Shown here: positions 34,651 through 43,479 of the stretch, piece by piece | Position numbering within the stretch: position 1 is the first letter of the stretch | Layout: each line of letters begins with the position of its first letter | Assembly: GCA_002494885.1 (NCBI GenBank) | Contig: DACV01000007.1 | Span: 494,001-558,000 of the forward strand | Length of the DNA: 64,000 nucleotides | Source: Methanobacterium sp. UBA44 | GTDB lineage: Archaea > Methanobacteriota > Methanobacteria > Methanobacteriales > Methanobacteriaceae | Direction: 5' to 3' | Program-made: the position numbers and the translations under genes | Notes under the pieces: model-generated | The model's database searches: none | What the model saw: the letters and a program-made list of their open reading frames with translations, nothing else | Told to the model about the DNA's origin: nothing

Positions 34651-35919
34651 ATGGATAGAAACAAAGAACTACGGCAAATTGCCGAAGAAAAATTGCGTGA
34701 AAAAAAAGAAAAAATATATGAAATTCCAAAAGATGTTGATACAGTGATTCATGAGCTTCAGGTACACCAGATCGAACTTGAAATGCAGAATGAAGAACTA
34801 AAGAATTCAAGAGCAGAATTAGAGGAACTAAGCGAGAAATACTATGATCTCTACGATTTTGCCCCTGTTGGGTATTTTACTCTTGATTTAGTCAACCGGA
34901 TAACTGAGGTAAATTCTACTGGTGCTGATTTATTGGGTTTTCCAAAAGAAAATTTAGTTGATAGATATTTTAGATGGTATGTACCCCCCGAATCTACTAA
35001 ATCATTTCATAATCATTTCAATAAATCCTTTAGAAAAATGGAGAAACAGACATTTGAAATTGGGCTAATTAAAAAAAATGGTGTTATTTTTGATGCGCAT
35101 ATTGAATTACAGCCGTTTTATGGAGATAAATATAAGCCATATCAAAGCGATACCTATTTAAAAATGGCAGTAATTGATATTACAAGACAAAAAAATCTTG
35201 AAAGAGAATTAAAACGCTCAAATGAAGAACTGCAACAATTTGCTTATGTAGCATCACACGACTTACAGGAACCGTTAAGGACAATAGCAAGTTTTACACA
35301 GCTTTTAGAAAGGCGTTATAAGAATCAGCTTGATGGAGATGCTGATGAATTTATCAATTTCATCGTTGAAGCTTCAGTTAGAATGAAACAGCAGATTGAA
35401 GATCTATTAGAATTTTCAAGGGTAATGACCAGAGGCAGCGAATTCATAAAAGTAAATGTCAATGAACTCCTTAAAGAAGAGATTTCTAGCCTAAAAACAT
35501 TAATTGATGAAAATAACGCCGAAATCAGTTGCAATTCTATGCCTGAAATATATGCGGATTCCATACAAGTTGGAAGATTATTCCAGAACCTTATAATCAA
35601 TTCTATTAAATTTAGAAAACCAAATGAATCTCCAAAAATCCATATTTCAGCCAGGAAAGATGAAAAAACTCATGAATACATATTTTCAATATCTGACAAT
35701 GGTATTGGAATTGAGCCTCAATATCTAGAGCGTATTTTTACAATATTCCAGCGTTTACATACACGAGAAGAATACGGTGGGACTGGAATTGGACTTGCAG
35801 TCGCCAAAAAGATTGTAGAAAGACATGGCGGACGTATATGGGTTGAATCCGAGTTTGGTAAAGGATCAACGTTTTATTTTACACTTCCAAAACCTCTGGT
35901 TTTGGCGCAGCAAAATTGA
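34651..35919 (+). CDS. PAS-domain sensor histidine kinase
   Basis: A 422-residue soluble kinase: N-terminal coiled coil (LQVHQIELEMQNEEL), PAS domain (about 65-175, DFAPVGYFTLD), H-box with the phosphorylated His in YVASHDLQEPLRTIASF, N-box LFQNLIINSIKF, and ATPase motifs SDNGIGIEP and GGTGIGLAVAKKI. A frame starting 33 bases earlier (34618) crosses a run of ten G; the ATG at 34651 is seven bases after that run and is chosen. The last residues (PLVLAQQN) come from a palindrome element rather than from a normal kinase end (FYFTLPK). No response regulator is adjacent; the CheB-CheR protein is upstream. Confidence 0.92.
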   Translation: MDRNKELRQIAEEKLREKKEKIYEIPKDVDTVIHELQVHQIELEMQNEELKNSRAELEELSEKYYDLYDFAPVGYFTLDLVNRITEVNSTGADLLGFPKENLVDRYFRWYVPPESTKSFHNHFNKSFRKMEKQTFEIGLIKKNGVIFDAHIELQPFYGDKYKPYQSDTYLKMAVIDITRQKNLERELKRSNEELQQFAYVASHDLQEPLRTIASFTQLLERRYKNQLDGDADEFINFIVEASVRMKQQIEDLLEFSRVMTRGSEFIKVNVNELLKEEISSLKTLIDENNAEISCNSMPEIYADSIQVGRLFQNLIINSIKFRKPNESPKIHISARKDEKTHEYIFSISDNGIGIEPQYLERIFTIFQRLHTREEYGGTGIGLAVAKKIVERHGGRIWVESEFGKGSTFYFTLPKPLVLAQQN

Positions 35920-35980
35920 AAATTTTGCTAGCTGTCAAAAATTCAATGAATTTTTACAGCCCGAAAATCCTTGATTTTCG
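35887..35980. repeat. Four consecutive palindromes with three-base loops
   Basis: CCAAAACC-tct-GGTTTTGG (35887-35905), AGCAAAATT-gaa-AATTTTGCT (35909-35929), GCTGTcAAAAATTC-aat-GAATTTTTACAGC (35931-35960, one bulged base) and CGAAAATC-ctt-GATTTTCG (35962-35980). All arms are otherwise perfect. The first lies wholly, and the second partly, within the last codons of the kinase gene (stop at 35917-35919). Same construction as the elements at 20172-20219 and 23379-23654. Confidence 0.88.
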
Positions 35981-36092
35981 ACGGATCCCTTTTGGAAGAA
36001 GAGAGTGAGCTAAATATTTAAATAATAATTTTTCTTAAAATTTTTAATAGAAAAAATCTATATTTTTGAATAACACATAAACATGTATATAA

Positions 36093-36458
36093 TCATAAAT
36101 CATCATTACCCCGAATTAATACATCAGTACTTTCTTTAATAGATTCAATTAATTCATTATTTCTCTTCAAATCTCTCCATATTTTATCATACAATGATTC
36201 TTCTTCCTCAATTAAATATAAATATCTAAGTCTTTTTTCCTCACTTAGATTCTCATTATCCACTTGATTTTTAGCATACGCTATAAAAATTTCTATTTGA
36301 TTTAAAAATTCTTTATTTACTTTTCTTCTTCTCTCTAACACTTTAATTATCCGTTTTGCTTCTTTAAAGTATTTTTCAACATTTACTTCTAATGCTCTGC
36401 TTAATTCCTCTTCCATTTCAAATTTATTTTTGATAACTTCACTTCTTCGATTGGCCAT
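36093..36458 (-). CDS. Small coiled-coil protein, family member 5 (divergent)
   Basis: A 121-residue charged helical protein. It shares the layout of the family (helix, turn, EERxRYxYLIEEEESL, IWRDLKRNNELIESI) but lacks the Tyr-Trp pair, having YAKNQ in the corresponding place. It lies 36 bases downstream of member 4 on the same strand. Relationship to the family is probable rather than certain. Confidence 0.65.
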   Translation of the reverse strand: MANRRSEVIKNKFEMEEELSRALEVNVEKYFKEAKRIIKVLERRRKVNKEFLNQIEIFIAYAKNQVDNENLSEEKRLRYLYLIEEEESLYDKIWRDLKRNNELIESIKESTDVLIRGNDDL

Positions 36459-36494
36459 TTAATAATCACCATCTGATTATTTACCTAATGTTAG

Positions 36495-36821
36495 CTATTT
36501 TTTTCTAAGTGAAGTAACCATTTCATGAATCTTTTCCAGGTTATTCTCAGTTTTATTTATCATTTCATTGATTCTGCCTATATCGTCTCTAATTTTAGCA
36601 ATTGTAGATTCTTCTGTGTCAATTAGTTTTAAAAGCTCGGCGTGTCTTTCTTCACTTTGAGCATCAACCGTTCCTAATTCACTTTTCCAATAATTCAATA
36701 ATTTTTTCACTGTTTCTAAATACTTTATTTCTGTGTCTTTCTGGTCATAAAGATTATTTATAATGCTTTCTTTTGTTTGGAGATATCTTATTTCTTCTTC
36801 AGAAGCGCCTTGATATTTCAT
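36495..36821 (-). CDS. Small coiled-coil protein, family member 4
   Basis: A 108-residue charged helical protein with the family block TEIKYLETVKKLLNYWKSEL, a turn with DAQS, ERHAELLKLIDTEES and a DIGRINEMI tail. YWKS and RINE are shared with member 1 (YWKSQ, RINEE). It probably forms one transcript with the gene at 36093. Function unknown. Confidence 0.72.
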   Translation of the reverse strand: MKYQGASEEEIRYLQTKESIINNLYDQKDTEIKYLETVKKLLNYWKSELGTVDAQSEERHAELLKLIDTEESTIAKIRDDIGRINEMINKTENNLEKIHEMVTSLRKK

Positions 36822-36888
36822 ATGTATTTATTTATAATATAATTTATAAAAAACTTATTATTCATCTTAAAAAGAAAATTCATAAATT

Positions 36889-37602
36889 TTACTGTTCTAT
36901 ACATTTAACAGATCCATCCTGCCCAGAATCATTTGTTTGAGGAGAATTATTTGCTGTTTCTTTAATATTTTCATCATTTGCATTACCATTATCCGGATTT
37001 GATTGATTATTTATTTTTTTGGAAGTGTTATCCTGTTCATGATTGTATCTTATGGAATTATCTGATGTATTATCACTTACTCCACCTGCACCACCCATAT
37101 TCTCGCCTGTTTGAGCGTCAATATAAATTTCTCCCACTTTTTTACCATTCAACAAAACAGGCACTATATAAGTCAATTTTCCATTATAATTTACAAGTAA
37201 AGGCTCACCAGCTTCTGCTCCTGGTTCTTCGATGTATTTTTGGGCGATTTCCTTTGCATCTTCCTTAGAAATAATTTTTGGCAGGTTATTTAACCCATTT
37301 GAGTTATTTAATCCCTTTGTAGATGTCGGTGCTATTCCATAAATCCAATCAACGATATAATTATATACTAAACCCCATAATCCTTTTAAACTATTAAAAA
37401 ACGCATTTAAAGAATTAGATTGGGTTCCAACAGTATTTACTGTCCCTTTTCCTGATTGATGGTCATTTAAAATATTAGATCCAATATTATCTAACGTTGG
37501 TATTTTATTTATGCCCATATCCGACGCTAATTTAGTTCCATACATATATCCAGAGGCCACAAGAAGCATTATCATTGCAAAAACAACCAGATTCTTCATC
37601 AT
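36889..37602 (-). CDS. Membrane-anchored PepSY-domain protein
   Basis: A 237-residue protein with a GGAGGT site before a double ATG, an N-terminal membrane helix (MKNLVVFAMIMLLVASGYMYG), a Ser/Asn-rich linker, one PepSY-type domain (about 110-170: ISKEDAKEIAQKYIEEPGAE, LTYIVPVLLNGKKVGEIYID, TGENMGGAGG) and a long Asn/Asp/Ser-rich disordered tail. PepSY domains usually inhibit or help fold secreted proteases, but the partner is unknown. It should face outside the cell. Confidence 0.8.
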   Translation of the reverse strand: MMKNLVVFAMIMLLVASGYMYGTKLASDMGINKIPTLDNIGSNILNDHQSGKGTVNTVGTQSNSLNAFFNSLKGLWGLVYNYIVDWIYGIAPTSTKGLNNSNGLNNLPKIISKEDAKEIAQKYIEEPGAEAGEPLLVNYNGKLTYIVPVLLNGKKVGEIYIDAQTGENMGGAGGVSDNTSDNSIRYNHEQDNTSKKINNQSNPDNGNANDENIKETANNSPQTNDSGQDGSVKCIEQ

Positions 37603-37818
37603 AAAATACCTCCACAGCTTTTTTCAATTATTAATTAAGTTCATTAAATTATTTAAATATTAAAGAAAAATAAAATAGTATTACTAATAATAATTTAGGT
37701 ACCATAAAATCAGTTTAGATGCATTTAATTGGTTTAAAAAAGGGTTTTTCAAGTTTACTATAACTAAAAATAAAAAATATTTAAAATAAAATTAAAATAA
37801 GAATTTTTGGAGAGATAA

Positions 37819-38766
37819 CTATGAACATTCCTTACGTTCCTTAATGATCTTTAAGAATTCCCTTGAGCTGTCCATTTCCCCTATTTCCCAGTTGTGAACA
37901 ACCGGAACACCTTCAATACAGCTAATTGGCTTTTTATTTTCCAAAATAAATACTGCATCAGTTCCAGTTACTCCTGATAAATCTTTAATGTTTATCGCCA
38001 TTTTCTTAAGAATTCTCTGATTTCTATTTTTTTCCATGTTGGTTATCATGGCGATTTTTTCTTTTAATTCTTTTAAGTGAAGATCGTTAGTGGCAAGAGC
38101 ATCGAATGGAGTTTTTGTTGTAGGAATAATGCTGAAACCAAGGTTCATTAGCTCTTTAGGAGCATTTTCTTGAGGATTGGGCGTTTCTGATTTTGGAATC
38201 TTGAATATATCCACTGAAAGGGTGATTTTCATATTTAAGATACTTTCAAGGGTTATAACTGTTTCAGGAGATGCTCTGACCAGTCCATGCTCATATTTGT
38301 ATATTGTTTCACGAGAAACATGAGCCTTATCAGCTAATTCCTTTAGAGAAAGCTCTTTCCGTTCTCTTGCTTCCTTTATGGCTTCTCCATCAACCTCAAC
38401 GAAATATCCGCCACGATCTGCAAATACTTCAGGGTAGATTTCCTCAGTAATCATATTACGTAGGGTTTCAGGAGCAATAACAGGTATTCCATGCCTTTCA
38501 TAGACTACATCCTCTTCTAAATATTCGTATTTTGATTTTAAACCCACAATGAGGGGAGAGGCAAGAAATGTACTGGCTACCTTCTTTATCTCTTCTGCCT
38601 GCTGTCCAGTAAAACCATCTATATTTATTAAAACTTTAAGTAATAGCAACAACAATCTTTTTCGAGCAGCCATATCAAAACAGCTTCTACCATATATGTG
38701 AGAAGTTTCAAAATTATGGTTAGCAAGAAGCTCGCTTATTTCTCTTAAGATATGATCCCTATGCAT
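37819..38766 (-). CDS. HTH transcriptional regulator (archaeal XRE-type with N-terminal domain)
   Basis: A 315-residue protein from the ATG at 38766; the GTG at 38775 belongs to the GGTGGT ribosome binding site. Residues about 125-180 are an XRE/Cro-type helix-turn-helix (ERKELSLKELADKAHVSRET, then YEHGLVRASPETVITLE). The N-terminal ~120 residues (KVLINIDGFTGQQAEEIKKV) and the C-terminal part (LSGVTGTDAVFILE) match a conserved archaeal regulator family of the same size. It is divergent from tiaS with about 35 bases between them, so it may regulate itself and tiaS; targets are unknown. Confidence 0.87.
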   Translation of the reverse strand: MHRDHILREISELLANHNFETSHIYGRSCFDMAARKRLLLLLLKVLINIDGFTGQQAEEIKKVASTFLASPLIVGLKSKYEYLEEDVVYERHGIPVIAPETLRNMITEEIYPEVFADRGGYFVEVDGEAIKEARERKELSLKELADKAHVSRETIYKYEHGLVRASPETVITLESILNMKITLSVDIFKIPKSETPNPQENAPKELMNLGFSIIPTTKTPFDALATNDLHLKELKEKIAMITNMEKNRNQRILKKMAINIKDLSGVTGTDAVFILENKKPISCIEGVPVVHNWEIGEMDSSREFLKIIKERKECS

Positions 38767-38801
38767 AAAGACCACCAGTTAAACTATAAGGTGAATTGTT
38801 A

Positions 38802-40064
38802 ATGTTTGATTTGTATATTGGTATTGATGATACAGACTCCAAGGATGGAATGTGTACAACATATATATGTAGTGTAATAATTGATGAACTTAAATATTTT
38901 GGTTATAACATAAAAGGTTATCCTCGCTTAATACGTTTAAATCCATTTGCAAGGTTTAAAACACGGGGAAACGGCGCATTATCCTTCAAATTAATACTTA
39001 AATCTGAAAAAGATATTGAAAAAGTTAAAAAAATAGTTTTAAAAAATGTGGAAGAACTTTCAGAGCTTGAAGATGAAAGAACAAACCCTGGTGTTGTTTT
39101 TTACAGGGGTGAAATCACCGAAGAGTTAAAATCTTATTCACTTAAAGCCATAAGGAGTATCATTTCTATTGAGGATGCTCAAAGGTTTTCAGATGAAATT
39201 GGGGCCGAATATTTCAAATTAAAAAAAGGTAGAGGTATTATAGGTGCCCTTGCAGCTATTGGCTGCCCGAATAATGATAAAACCTACGAACTTATTGCAT
39301 ACAGAATGCCTGAAAACTATGGAACCCCTCGAAAAATAGATTATGATTCAGTATTCCAAATGAATAAACTGACTTATCCAGATACATTTGACAATGTAGA
39401 TGGTGAAAATGGTTACATTGCAATAGAACCCCATACACCCTGCCCTATACTGTATGGAATACGTGGCGAAAGCCCTGAAGCAGTTGAAAATGCAGGGAAA
39501 ATAATTAAAGTTAATGAACCAGTTGAAAAAATAATGGTTTTTGAAACTAATCAGCATACTGATATGCATCTATTAAAAGCAGATAAAATTTCGAATCTTG
39601 AGCAGTTTAAATGTTATATTATTGAAGGCAGTGTTCAAAATTTCCCTTTTACCCGCGAAGGCGGGCATGTGATATTTATATTAGAAGACGATTCTGGTGA
39701 AATTCCATGCGCAGCATATGAACCTACAAAAGAATTCAGAGAAACAGTAAGAAAATTAGCTCCTGGAGATAAATTACGTGTTTTTGGTGGAATAGGGGAA
39801 AAAAGAACATTAAACATAGAAAAGATTGAAATTTTGGAACTTGTAAAGATTTATGAAACCCAAAATCCCCTCTGTGAATGTGGAAAACGGATGAAATCTG
39901 CAGGAAGAGGAAAGGGCTTTAAATGTATTAAATGCGGTGTGAAACTTCGAGAAGAAATTAAAGATACCATTGAAGTCAAAAGAGAAATCAAAGAAGGTTT
40001 TTATGAAGTTCCACCATCTGCAAGAAGACATTTAAGCAAGCCACTTGTTAGATTAAAACCTTAA
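38802..40064 (+). CDS. tiaS: tRNA(Ile2) 2-agmatinylcytidine synthetase
   Basis: A 420-residue enzyme that attaches agmatine to C34 of tRNA(Ile2) so it reads AUA, an archaeal modification. Seen: N-terminal ATP/agmatine domain with YIGIDDTDSKDGMCTTYI and KTRGNGALSFK, the central GIIGALAAIG and GENGYIAIEPHTPCPILYGI segments, an OB-fold (YIIEGSVQNFPFTREGGHVI) and a C-terminal zinc ribbon (CECGKRMKSAGRGKGFKCIK). A TTG in frame at 38796 is too close to the GGTGA site; the ATG at 38802 is properly spaced. Confidence 0.95.
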   Translation: MFDLYIGIDDTDSKDGMCTTYICSVIIDELKYFGYNIKGYPRLIRLNPFARFKTRGNGALSFKLILKSEKDIEKVKKIVLKNVEELSELEDERTNPGVVFYRGEITEELKSYSLKAIRSIISIEDAQRFSDEIGAEYFKLKKGRGIIGALAAIGCPNNDKTYELIAYRMPENYGTPRKIDYDSVFQMNKLTYPDTFDNVDGENGYIAIEPHTPCPILYGIRGESPEAVENAGKIIKVNEPVEKIMVFETNQHTDMHLLKADKISNLEQFKCYIIEGSVQNFPFTREGGHVIFILEDDSGEIPCAAYEPTKEFRETVRKLAPGDKLRVFGGIGEKRTLNIEKIEILELVKIYETQNPLCECGKRMKSAGRGKGFKCIKCGVKLREEIKDTIEVKREIKEGFYEVPPSARRHLSKPLVRLKP

Positions 40065-40324
40065 TATTTATTTTCTTCCTATCTGTGCCTGTTTTGCATA
40101 ATATTTAAAATATTTAAATATTTTACAAAATTACGTTGTTATTATAACTTTAACCAACTTCAATACTTTTCTAACGTTTATTGGCTAATTTAGTTTGCCC
40201 TGAATGTTTTTCTGAATGCTGCTGCTTCAGGATGATATAACCAAAGACATTTTAGTGTCTTAACACCATAAATTTTTTATCATTTAATAATATATTATGA
40301 AGTAAAAATTTAGAGGTGAGATAT

Positions 40325-40429
40325 ATGGATTGGGTATTGATTATCGGAATATTATTTATAGGAGTACCAGTTTGGTTTGTCGCATATATACTGGTTGGTC
40401 TAATAGGTGCAAAACTCATGCTCCCATGA
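40325..40429 (+). CDS. 34-residue single-helix membrane peptide
   Basis: ATG six bases after a GAGGTGAG site, then 34 codons to TGA. The peptide is one long hydrophobic helix (WVLIIGILFIGVPVWFVAYI) with a short GAKLMLP end. The good ribosome binding site and helix length support translation, but there is no homologue I can name. Surrounded by noncoding DNA between tiaS and the pseudogene at 40637. Confidence 0.5.
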   Translation: MDWVLIIGILFIGVPVWFVAYILVGLIGAKLMLP

Positions 40430-40636
40430 TAATTTTAGTTATATCATATATTTTTTAGATTCAAAAAAATACATTATTAGGATGGGAATTGTTAAATATA
40501 ACAGCATTATAAATATTCATTTTATATAACAATAACTTTTTTTCCATCTTTTACTGATTAATTCCGTCTGTCTTATTCATTAAAATTAATATTTCTTGAG
40601 GTTGAAAAGTATTATATAAAATTGAATAATAGACGT

Positions 40637-41114
40637 CTATTTAATAGCACTTTTCCGCGTCAATTCTTCATAATTAATGGCACATTTTTTTAGATTGATA
40701 ATTTCCTCTTCACTTAGAGGTCTTACAGCTTTTACAGGGGCCTCATTATCAAACTTCCCCCTGTAAAATCTTTTCATTGAGTAAAGACAGCTCTTGCACC
40801 TACAATACTATTTTTTACCTATCTTTGCATAGTCTAAATGGTGGAATTCATTCCTATAAGACAATTGTTTTCAATATGACATGCATGAACTGCTGCTGCA
40901 TGTCCCACAGTGACATAATCTCCTATTACTGCTGGTGAATGTACTACATGATTATCCTGAACATTAGGATATTTTTCAATTTCTATACTTCCAATATCGC
41001 TACGAACTACCTCATTATCCCATATCAGAGCATTCTGATCAATTTCACATCACCTATGACTTTAGCACCAGAAAATATTTTCACACTTTTATGAATCATG
41101 TCAAAACTTCTCAT
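40637..41114 (-). pseudogene. Decayed gamma-carbonic-anhydrase/hexapeptide-repeat protein gene
   Basis: Reverse-strand reading in changing frames gives a complete left-handed beta-helix protein: start MRSFDMIHKSVKIFSGAKVI; after a frameshift ALIWDNEVVRSDIGSIEI, then DNHVVHSPAVIGDYVTVGHA, HACHIENNCLIGMNSTI; further breaks, then KNSIVGARAVFTQ; and a final frame APVKAVRPLSEEEIINLKK to a TAG at 40637. At least three frameshifts or stops occur. The conserved His residues of the gamma-carbonic-anhydrase zinc site are visible (HVVH, GHAAAVHAC). The parent was a normal-length gene of about 155 residues. Several independent breaks argue for true decay over sequencing error. Confidence 0.85.
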
Positions 41115-41226
41115 TTCAAAGTTTTAAAGTCCTATTTATAAAAAAACCTATAAATAAGCATATATTTCCTTTAAACCATTTAATTTATCAATCGTTTTTA
41201 AGATCAAAAAATTTATCCCTTGGACA

Positions 41227-42561
41227 ATGAATGTACGAATAATGATTACAGATAAATTTGCAGATTTCATAGTCTCCCTTACTTATGAAGATTTACCTTT
41301 AAAAGTCATAGATCAGACAAAACTCTGTTTTTTGGACTTTTTAGGAGTTACTTTAAGAGGATCTAAAAGTGATAGTGTAAATGCTATAAATAACATCATT
41401 AGGGAAAATGATGAATCCACAATAATTAATGGTATGCAAGCTACCGCCCTTGATGCAAGTCTTGTAAACGGAATTGCAGCTCATTCCCTTGACTTAGATG
41501 ACGGCCATCGAACAGCTCAGCTTCATCCAGGATCATGCGTAATTCCCGCTGCTTTAGCATTGTGCGAAGCCCAAAATAAAAGTGGAAAAGACCTTATAAC
41601 TTCAATTGTTGCAGGTTATGAAATTACAATTTCACTGGGGATGCTTATTAATCCAGAGCACCGAAATAAGGGATTTCATAGTACAGGAACATGTGGAACC
41701 TTCGGGGCTGCAGCAGCCGCATGTAAATCTCTATATCTCAACAAAAAAGAAACAATAAATGCTCTTGGACTTGCGGGAACACAGGCAAGCGGTCTTTTAG
41801 AATCAGATCATGCTGGATCTATGGGAAAACATTTGCATGCTGGAAAAGCTGCCCAGTCAGGAGTTTTGTCAGCACTTCTTGCAAAAGAAGGTTTTACAGG
41901 AGCAGGGACAATTATTGATGGTAGAGAGGGCCTTATATCTGCAATGGCTGGTTTAAATACTAATGATAAAGATTTAAATCTCGAAAATTTCCATATTTTA
42001 GATGTTTACTTTAAAAAATATCCTGTATGCAGACATTTACATTCTACAATTGATGCAGCATTGGATATTTTACACCAAAATAATCTAAATGCCGAAGATA
42101 TCCAAAAGATAGGGGTGAAAACTTATAAAATAGCTGCAGATCACGATGAATATAATCCAGAAACTGTTGAAGCAATGAGGCAGAGTTTACCATTGAGTCT
42201 TGCAGTTGCAATTAAAAACAAAGATTTAAATCTTGATGTCTTTAAAATTGATGATGATATAGCAGATATTTCAATAAAAATTGTCATAGATTGTGGCGAT
42301 GATCTGGATAAGTTATACCCCAATAAAAGATCATCTTTAGTAACAATTGATACATACAAAAAATCATATAGTAAAAGGGTTGATTTACCAAAGGGTGAGC
42401 CTGAAAACCAATTTACTACACACGAACTGGTTAATAAGTTTAATGATTTAAATCCTGATGTAAATATGGATATTTTACAAATAATAGATAATCTAGAAGA
42501 TTATAATATAAAAGATTTAATTGTGATGCTTAATAATAAATTTAAGGTCCATGGTGATTAA
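41227..42561 (+). CDS. MmgE/PrpD family protein (2-methylcitrate dehydratase-like)
   Basis: A 444-residue protein covering the full MmgE/PrpD fold: SLDLDDGHRTAQLHPGS, AGYEITISLGMLINPEHRNKG, HSTGTCGTFGAAAAACKSL, GLAGTQASGLLES and FKKYPVCRHLHSTIDA. PrpD dehydrates 2-methylcitrate; relatives act on citrate, isocitrate or iminodisuccinate. It heads a four-gene run (41227-45174) with a TIM-barrel, fumarase-alpha and citryl-CoA-lyase-like protein. The next gene's ATG follows its stop immediately. The start is uncertain: an ATG at 41242 is also possible and neither has a clear ribosome binding site. Confidence 0.9.
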   Translation: MNVRIMITDKFADFIVSLTYEDLPLKVIDQTKLCFLDFLGVTLRGSKSDSVNAINNIIRENDESTIINGMQATALDASLVNGIAAHSLDLDDGHRTAQLHPGSCVIPAALALCEAQNKSGKDLITSIVAGYEITISLGMLINPEHRNKGFHSTGTCGTFGAAAAACKSLYLNKKETINALGLAGTQASGLLESDHAGSMGKHLHAGKAAQSGVLSALLAKEGFTGAGTIIDGREGLISAMAGLNTNDKDLNLENFHILDVYFKKYPVCRHLHSTIDAALDILHQNNLNAEDIQKIGVKTYKIAADHDEYNPETVEAMRQSLPLSLAVAIKNKDLNLDVFKIDDDIADISIKIVIDCGDDLDKLYPNKRSSLVTIDTYKKSYSKRVDLPKGEPENQFTTHELVNKFNDLNPDVNMDILQIIDNLEDYNIKDLIVMLNNKFKVHGD

Positions 42562-43458
42562 ATGGAGACTAATGAATTCCTTAAAACAATAGGAATAGAA
42601 AACAATAACCAAAAAATATCCCAAAAGAGATTTCAAGATAATTCCCAATATAGATTCGAAGTTCCTGGAATACAGAAACCCAGTGCAATGAGGGCTTTAA
42701 TTGATGCTACAGATAAATATGAGGTGGAAGTCCACAGAGTAACCCAGACAAAGGGAATAATGCTTCTAACTGATTCGGAAATATTACAGATGGCCGATAT
42801 TGCAAAGGATGCACAAATAGAGCTATTTTTAAGCGTTGGTCCACGTGCAACCTACGATACAAGTGCATCTGCCAGAACAGAGGAAGGAAAACGGATAGGA
42901 TACAGATTAAGAGGATATGATAATCTCATATATGGAATAGAAGAAGTTAAAAGGGCTGTAGAGCTTGGTATTAAGGGAATAGTAATATATGACGAAGGAC
43001 TTCTATGGGTACTTGGAAAGATGCGCAAAAAAGGAGAAATTCCGGGAGACGTTCATTTCAAAGTATCTGCACACACAGGACACGGTAATCCAGCATCTGC
43101 AAAGCTGCTGGAAGAAATAGGGGCTGATTCATTTAATCCTGTTAGAGATCTCCAGATACCAATGATCGCATCGATAAGAAATGCCATAAACATTTCTATT
43201 GACTTACATACAGAAAATCCCAAATCTTCAGGTGGATTTATAAGGCATTACGAGGTTCCAGACATTATAAAGTATGCTGCACCAGTTTATCTTAAAACAG
43301 GAGGTGCTGTAGCTGGACATCATGGTTGGGATACCACTGAAAAACAGGCCGAAGAACGGATAAGACAGGTTTCTCTTGTTCAAAGCATGATAAACAGATA
43401 TTTTGATGATGCTGTAATGTCAAAAAGAGGTGCTTCTGATTTAGCAATACCAGAATAA
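42562..43458 (+). CDS. Conserved TIM-barrel-type protein (peptidase-U32-like), substrate unknown
   Basis: A 298-residue protein starting at the base after the PrpD stop, with a GGTGATT site inside the end of that gene. Alternating beta/alpha pattern with strands IELFLSVGPRA, GIKGIVIYDEGLL, VHFKVSAHTGHGNP, ADSFNPVRDLQIP, ISIDLHTENPKSSGGF and PVYLKTGGAV; it reads like a TIM barrel with a metal- or anion-binding GHGNP loop and a late GHHGWDTTEKQ motif. I recall such proteins being labelled U32-like, but the assignment is weak. Tight coupling to PrpD and the fumarase-like gene implies an enzyme of the same pathway. Confidence 0.65.
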   Translation: METNEFLKTIGIENNNQKISQKRFQDNSQYRFEVPGIQKPSAMRALIDATDKYEVEVHRVTQTKGIMLLTDSEILQMADIAKDAQIELFLSVGPRATYDTSASARTEEGKRIGYRLRGYDNLIYGIEEVKRAVELGIKGIVIYDEGLLWVLGKMRKKGEIPGDVHFKVSAHTGHGNPASAKLLEEIGADSFNPVRDLQIPMIASIRNAINISIDLHTENPKSSGGFIRHYEVPDIIKYAAPVYLKTGGAVAGHHGWDTTEKQAEERIRQVSLVQSMINRYFDDAVMSKRGASDLAIPE

Positions 43459-43479
43459 GTATTTAGGGAAGGTATTTTA

